This document shows, in pieces, positions 15,639-18,925 of a stretch of 18,925 nucleotides of DNA. The position numbers and the translations under genes are program-made. The notes under the pieces were generated by a model, which was not told the DNA's origin, made no database searches, and saw only the letters and a list, made by a program, of their open reading frames with translations. Within the stretch, counting starts at the first letter, position 1. Every line of letters starts with the position of its first letter. The stretch spans positions 1-18,925 of the forward strand of contig JBJOND010000059.1 of assembly GCA_046052065.1 (NCBI GenBank). Direction: 5' to 3'. The stretch is from CAINEC01 sp046052065 (lineage in GTDB: Bacteria; Bacteroidota; Bacteroidia; AKYH767-A; OLB10).

Positions 15639-17609
15639 ATGAGCGATCAATTGCTAGAACAAGAACAGAAACAAAACGAATATTCAGCAGATAGCATACA
15701 GGTGCTTGAGGGCTTAGAGGCGGTAAGAAAAAGACCAGCCATGTACATAGGTGATATTGGCGTTAAAGGTTTGCATCACCTTGTTTACGAAGTAGTAGAC
15801 AACTCAATTGACGAAGCGCTAGCAGGTCATTGTAAAAACATTGACGTTTTCATTAACACTGACAATAGCATTACCGTTCGTGATGACGGTAGAGGTATTC
15901 CAACGGATATGCATCCGAAAGAAAAAAAGTCAGCATTAGAAGTAGTAATGACAGTGCTACATGCCGGTGGTAAATTCGATAAAGATTCGTACAAAGTATC
16001 TGGTGGACTTCATGGTGTTGGGGTTTCTTGCGTAAACGCATTGTCAACACACTTAAAAGCTACTGTTCATCGTAACGGTGAAATATGGCAACAAGAATTT
16101 AGTATTGGTAAACCATTATACCCTGCAAAAATTGTAGGTGAAACAAATAGAACAGGGACTGAGGTAACTTTCAAACCAGATGATTCCATTTTTACCTCTG
16201 TAGTTTATATCTACGATACGTTAGCATCTCGTATGCGTGAGCTTTCATTCTTAAATAAAGGAATACGTATAAATATTTCTGATTTACGTGAATTAGATGA
16301 AAATAACAATCCAATCAACTCAGAAAAATTTTACTCCGATAGAGGATTAGTAGAATTCGTTGAATTTCTTGATAAAACAAGAGAGAAGTTAATGGAAGAT
16401 GCCATCTATATGGAAGGTGAAAAAAGTGGGATTCCAGTAGAGGTTGCTTTAAGTTACAACTCGTCTTTTAATGAAAATGTGCATTCGTATGTTAACAATA
16501 TTAATACACACGAAGGTGGTACTCACTTAGCAGGATTCAGAAGAGCACTTACAAGAACATTAAAATCCTATGCTGAAAAAGAAGGTTTATTATCAAAATT
16601 AAAATTTGATATTAGTGGTGATGACTTTCGCGAGGGATTAACAGCTGTTATTTCAGTGAAAGTTCAGGAACCACAATTCGAAGGTCAAACAAAAACCAAG
16701 TTAGGTAATAACGAAGTAATGGGTGCTGTTGATCAGGCTGTGGCTGAAATGCTAAACATATATTTAGAAGAACATCCTCGTGAAGCACGTACTATCGTAA
16801 ACAAGGTTATCCTTGCTGCAACCGCTCGCCATGCTGCCCGTAAAGCACGTGAAATGGTTCAACGTAAAGGAGCTTTCACTGGCACAGGCCTTCCAGGTAA
16901 ATTAAGTGATTGTTCAGAACGCGACCCAGGAAAATGTGAATTGTTTCTTGTCGAGGGAGACTCAGCGGGTGGAACAGCAAAGCAAGGTCGCGATAGAAAT
17001 TTCCAAGCTATTCTTCCATTAAGAGGCAAAATCCTTAATGTAGAAAAAGCAATGGATTATAAAATTTTCGACAATGAAGAGATCCGCAATATGTTTACAG
17101 CGATGGGGGTTTCTAAAGGAACTGCAGAAGATGAAAGAGCTTTAAATATTGAGAAATTACGCTACCACAAAATCGTAATCATGACCGATGCCGATGTCGA
17201 TGGTAGTCATATCACAACACTTATTCTTACTTTCTTCTTCCGTCATATGAAAGAATTAATTGAGAATGGTTATATCTACATTGCGACTCCTCCACTATAT
17301 TTAGTAAAGAAGGGTAAGGAAGAAGAATATTGCTGGACAGATGAACAACGTCTTGCTGCTGTAAAACGTATGGCTCCCGAAGGAAAAGAATCAACTGTAA
17401 ATATTCAACGTTATAAAGGTCTTGGAGAGATGAACGCAGAGCAACTTTGGTCAACTACAATGCGTCCTGATACTCGTACTTTACGTCAGGTAACCATCGA
17501 AAGTGCTGCTGAAGCTGATCGTATATTCTCAATGCTAATGGGCGATGATGTACCTCCTCGTCGTGAGTTTATCGAGAAAAATGCGAAGTATGCGAAAGTT
17601 GATGCATAA
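15639..17609 (+). CDS. gyrB: DNA gyrase subunit B, 656 aa
   Basis: ATPase and TOPRIM subunit of gyrase (A2B2), which introduces negative supercoils. The ATG at 15639 is used; the frame extends up to a TTG at 15570, but that segment overlaps the promoter and lacks family similarity. The GHKL ATPase has Glu51 (catalytic, EVVDNSIDEA), DDGRGIP (82-88), GGLHGVG (122-128) and the transducer-lysine motif QTKTKLGN (Lys354 region). The TOPRIM domain has EGDSAGG (Glu439) and DADVDG (Asp517, 519, 521), the metal-binding residues. It ends PRREFIEKNAKYAKVDA, typical of GyrB. At 656 aa it lacks the roughly 170-residue insertion of E. coli GyrB. ParE is the alternative, but the C-terminal RREFIE.NA ending favours GyrB. 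It stands alone, with gyrA not adjacent. Confidence 0.96.
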   Translation: MSDQLLEQEQKQNEYSADSIQVLEGLEAVRKRPAMYIGDIGVKGLHHLVYEVVDNSIDEALAGHCKNIDVFINTDNSITVRDDGRGIPTDMHPKEKKSALEVVMTVLHAGGKFDKDSYKVSGGLHGVGVSCVNALSTHLKATVHRNGEIWQQEFSIGKPLYPAKIVGETNRTGTEVTFKPDDSIFTSVVYIYDTLASRMRELSFLNKGIRINISDLRELDENNNPINSEKFYSDRGLVEFVEFLDKTREKLMEDAIYMEGEKSGIPVEVALSYNSSFNENVHSYVNNINTHEGGTHLAGFRRALTRTLKSYAEKEGLLSKLKFDISGDDFREGLTAVISVKVQEPQFEGQTKTKLGNNEVMGAVDQAVAEMLNIYLEEHPREARTIVNKVILAATARHAARKAREMVQRKGAFTGTGLPGKLSDCSERDPGKCELFLVEGDSAGGTAKQGRDRNFQAILPLRGKILNVEKAMDYKIFDNEEIRNMFTAMGVSKGTAEDERALNIEKLRYHKIVIMTDADVDGSHITTLILTFFFRHMKELIENGYIYIATPPLYLVKKGKEEEYCWTDEQRLAAVKRMAPEGKESTVNIQRYKGLGEMNAEQLWSTTMRPDTRTLRQVTIESAAEADRIFSMLMGDDVPPRREFIEKNAKYAKVDA

Positions 17610-17627
17610 TTAACTCCTCAAAAATTT

Positions 17628-17653
17628 AAGCCACAGAAATCTGTGGCTTTTTT
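17628..17653 (+). terminator. Intrinsic terminator of gyrB
   Basis: Perfect 9-bp stem AAGCCACAG (17628-17636) with CTGTGGCTT (17641-17649), loop AAAT, and a run of Ts to 17653. It lies 18 bp after the gyrB stop. Confidence 0.93.
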
Positions 17654-17700
17654 ATTTACACTAATCTGATAAATATTATCACTATTAAATTATTTTTTTA

Positions 17701-17730
17701 TTTGATAGCAATAGGTTTTTTGTAATTTCG
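17701..17730 (+). promoter_or_regulatory. mdh promoter (TTTG-N18-TAATTTCG)
   Basis: TTTG at 17701-17704 and TAATTTCG at 17723-17730 (seven of eight -7 positions) are 18 bp apart, 25 bp before the mdh ATG and just after the gyrB terminator. The leader is A-rich with no Shine-Dalgarno sequence, as is usual in this phylum. Confidence 0.65.
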
Positions 17731-17755
17731 CATCACAAATTTTAAGAATAAAAAA

Positions 17756-18691
17756 ATGAAAGTAACTGTAGTAGGCGCTGGTAATGTTGGAGCCACATGC
17801 GCAAATGTGATAGCACATAATGAACTTGCCAACGAAGTAATTTTATTAGATATCAAAGAAGGTATCGCAGAAGGAAAATCGTTAGATATCTGGCAAACTG
17901 CACCAATTAACCTTTACGATACTCGTGTTAAAGGCTCAACAAATGATTATGCAGCAACTGCAGGTTCGGATGTAGTAGTAATTACTTCAGGACTTCCAAG
18001 AAAACCAGGTATGAGTCGCGATGACCTAATCGCTACTAATGCAGGTATCGTTAAATCGGTTACTGAAAATATTATTAAGTATTCTCCAAATACAATTATT
18101 ATCGTAGTGAGTAATCCACTTGACGTAATGACTTATTGTGCTTATCTAAACTCAGGATTAGACAGTAAGAAGGTATTTGGTATGGCAGGTATCTTAGATA
18201 CAGCTCGCTACCGTGCATTCTTAGCGGAAGCGTTAAATTGCTCACCAAAAGACATCCAAGCAATTTTAATGGGTGGCCATGGAGATACAATGGTTCCACT
18301 TCCTCGCTATACAACTGTTTCTGGAATTCCTGTGACTGAATTAATCGCAGCTGATAAATTAGAAGCAATTGTACATCGTACTAAAGTTGGTGGTGGCGAA
18401 TTAGTAAACCTAATGGGAACTTCTGCATGGTACGCTCCAGGAGCAGCAGCAGCTCAAATGGTAGAAGCTATTGTTCGTGACCAAAAAAGAATTTATCCTG
18501 TTTGTGCTTGGCTTCAAGGAGAATATGGAATGAAAGATATTTATCTAGGCGTTCCTGTTAAGTTAGGTAAAAATGGTATCGAAGAAATCATCGAACTTCA
18601 GTTAAATGATGCAGAAAAATTATTGTTGACAAATTCAGCAACTGCCGTTAAAGAAGTGATGAGTGTATTGGACAATATGCAAACTGCATAA
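17756..18691 (+). CDS. mdh: Malate dehydrogenase (LDH-like type), 311 aa
   Basis: Oxidises malate to oxaloacetate with NAD in the TCA cycle. The N-terminal Rossmann motif VVGAGNVGAT (5-14) and Asp32 in LLDI indicate NAD rather than NADP. Substrate and catalytic residues are visible: Arg82 and Arg88 in GLPRKPGMSRDDL, Asn120 in VSNPLD, Asp148 and Arg151 in ILDTARYR, and catalytic His175 in GGHGDTMV. Arg82 is the position that separates malate from lactate dehydrogenase (Gln in LDH), so MDH is preferred. At 311 aa and with GLPRKPGM it belongs to the LDH-like MDH group used by Bacteroidota, not the E. coli type. Monocistronic between its own promoter and a terminator with a UUCG loop. Confidence 0.97.
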   Translation: MKVTVVGAGNVGATCANVIAHNELANEVILLDIKEGIAEGKSLDIWQTAPINLYDTRVKGSTNDYAATAGSDVVVITSGLPRKPGMSRDDLIATNAGIVKSVTENIIKYSPNTIIIVVSNPLDVMTYCAYLNSGLDSKKVFGMAGILDTARYRAFLAEALNCSPKDIQAILMGGHGDTMVPLPRYTTVSGIPVTELIAADKLEAIVHRTKVGGGELVNLMGTSAWYAPGAAAAQMVEAIVRDQKRIYPVCAWLQGEYGMKDIYLGVPVKLGKNGIEEIIELQLNDAEKLLLTNSATAVKEVMSVLDNMQTA

Positions 18692-18711
18692 TTCAGTTTA
18701 TTGATATATAG

Positions 18712-18740
18712 AAGAGGCGCTTTCGAGCGCCTCTTTTATT
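18712..18740 (+). terminator. Intrinsic terminator of mdh with TTCG tetraloop
   Basis: Perfect 10-bp GC-rich stem AAGAGGCGCT (18712-18721) with AGCGCCTCTT (18726-18735), loop TTCG, then TTTTATT. The right arm abuts the stop codon of the converging minus-strand gene, for which the T-run is weak. Confidence 0.93.
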
Positions 18741-18925
18741 TTAGTACCCTTTCCGAAAATTTAGCCTGAACTAATCTGCAATTATCATTTGATTTCCCAA
18801 ACCATCTTTTACGGTTCTTAGCAATAATCGAATACATCGAATCTAAAAAAGCAGTGGGAAATAGATTAAAGGCCGCCAAAAGATTTAGCGGGAATTTCAA
18901 TTGCTTACATATTTGCAATACAGCT
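18736..18925 (-). CDS. DCC-family (DUF393) protein, C-terminal part only
   Basis: The frame is open to the right edge, so only the last 62 or so residues are present; a TTG at 18918 is not a real start. The visible tail reads AVLQICKQLKFPLNLL... then YSIIAKNRKRWFGKSNDNCR. The phrase Y-x-x-IAKNR-x-x-WFGK followed by a Cys is the characteristic end of DUF393 proteins, annotated as DCC-family thiol-disulfide oxidoreductases after an N-terminal DxxCxxC-type motif that lies outside the window. Function of the family is poorly known. It converges on mdh with only 44 bp between stops, shared with the mdh terminator hairpin. Confidence 0.8.
   Translation of the reverse strand, partial: AVLQICKQLKFPLNLLAAFNLFPTAFLDSMYSIIAKNRKRWFGKSNDNCRLVQAKFSERVLK

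Noticed and set aside
17756..18691. Lactate rather than malate dehydrogenase
   Set aside because: Arg82 in GLPRKPGM is the malate-type residue; LDH has Gln there.

Overview
The window looks like chromosomal DNA from a member of the Bacteroidota, probably a gliding or environmental lineage. Four things point that way: AT-rich sequence; a type IX secretion (T9SS) type B sorting domain (CHU_C) on the first gene; a PorE-like OmpA protein; and upstream elements matching the Bacteroidota -7 box TAnnTTTG (exact before gyrB, purM, the TPR operon and the HhH gene), with no Shine-Dalgarno-like leaders. I see no rRNA, tRNA, insertion sequence, integrase or CRISPR array.

Layout. (1) 2-1351, +: 3' part of a large secreted PKD/Ig-like protein with a T9SS type B signal, closed by a hairpin terminator. 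(2) 1411-2253, -: an unrecognised lipoprotein. (3) 2438-7272, +: a two-gene operon of a 1023-aa periplasmic TPR protein and a 581-aa outer-membrane beta-barrel protein. (4) 7348-7593, +: an 81-aa orphan protein between two terminators. (5) 9684-7642, -: a helix-hairpin-helix membrane protein and an acyl-CoA dehydrogenase, 3 bp apart. (6) 9685-9980: an intergenic stretch with two 44-bp direct repeats around a GC-rich block. (7) 13100-9981, -: purM-prfA-pyrF, joining purine synthesis, translation termination and pyrimidine synthesis. (8) 15195-13195, -: a PorE-like TPR/beta-propeller/carboxypeptidase-regulatory/OmpA protein. (9) 15639-17609 gyrB and 17756-18691 mdh, both +, each with its own promoter and terminator. 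(10) 18736 to the right edge, -: C-terminal end of a DCC-family (DUF393) protein.

How the genes relate. Most of the window is core housekeeping: nucleotide synthesis, release factor 1, gyrase, malate dehydrogenase, acyl-CoA oxidation. The envelope theme is the more distinctive part: a T9SS cargo, a likely T9SS outer-membrane/peptidoglycan anchor (PorE-like), a lipoprotein, and a TPR plus beta-barrel pair. That pair is the best candidate here for an undescribed system. The phased 44-bp repeats at 9724-9767 and 9903-9946 are the clearest unexplained DNA-level signal.
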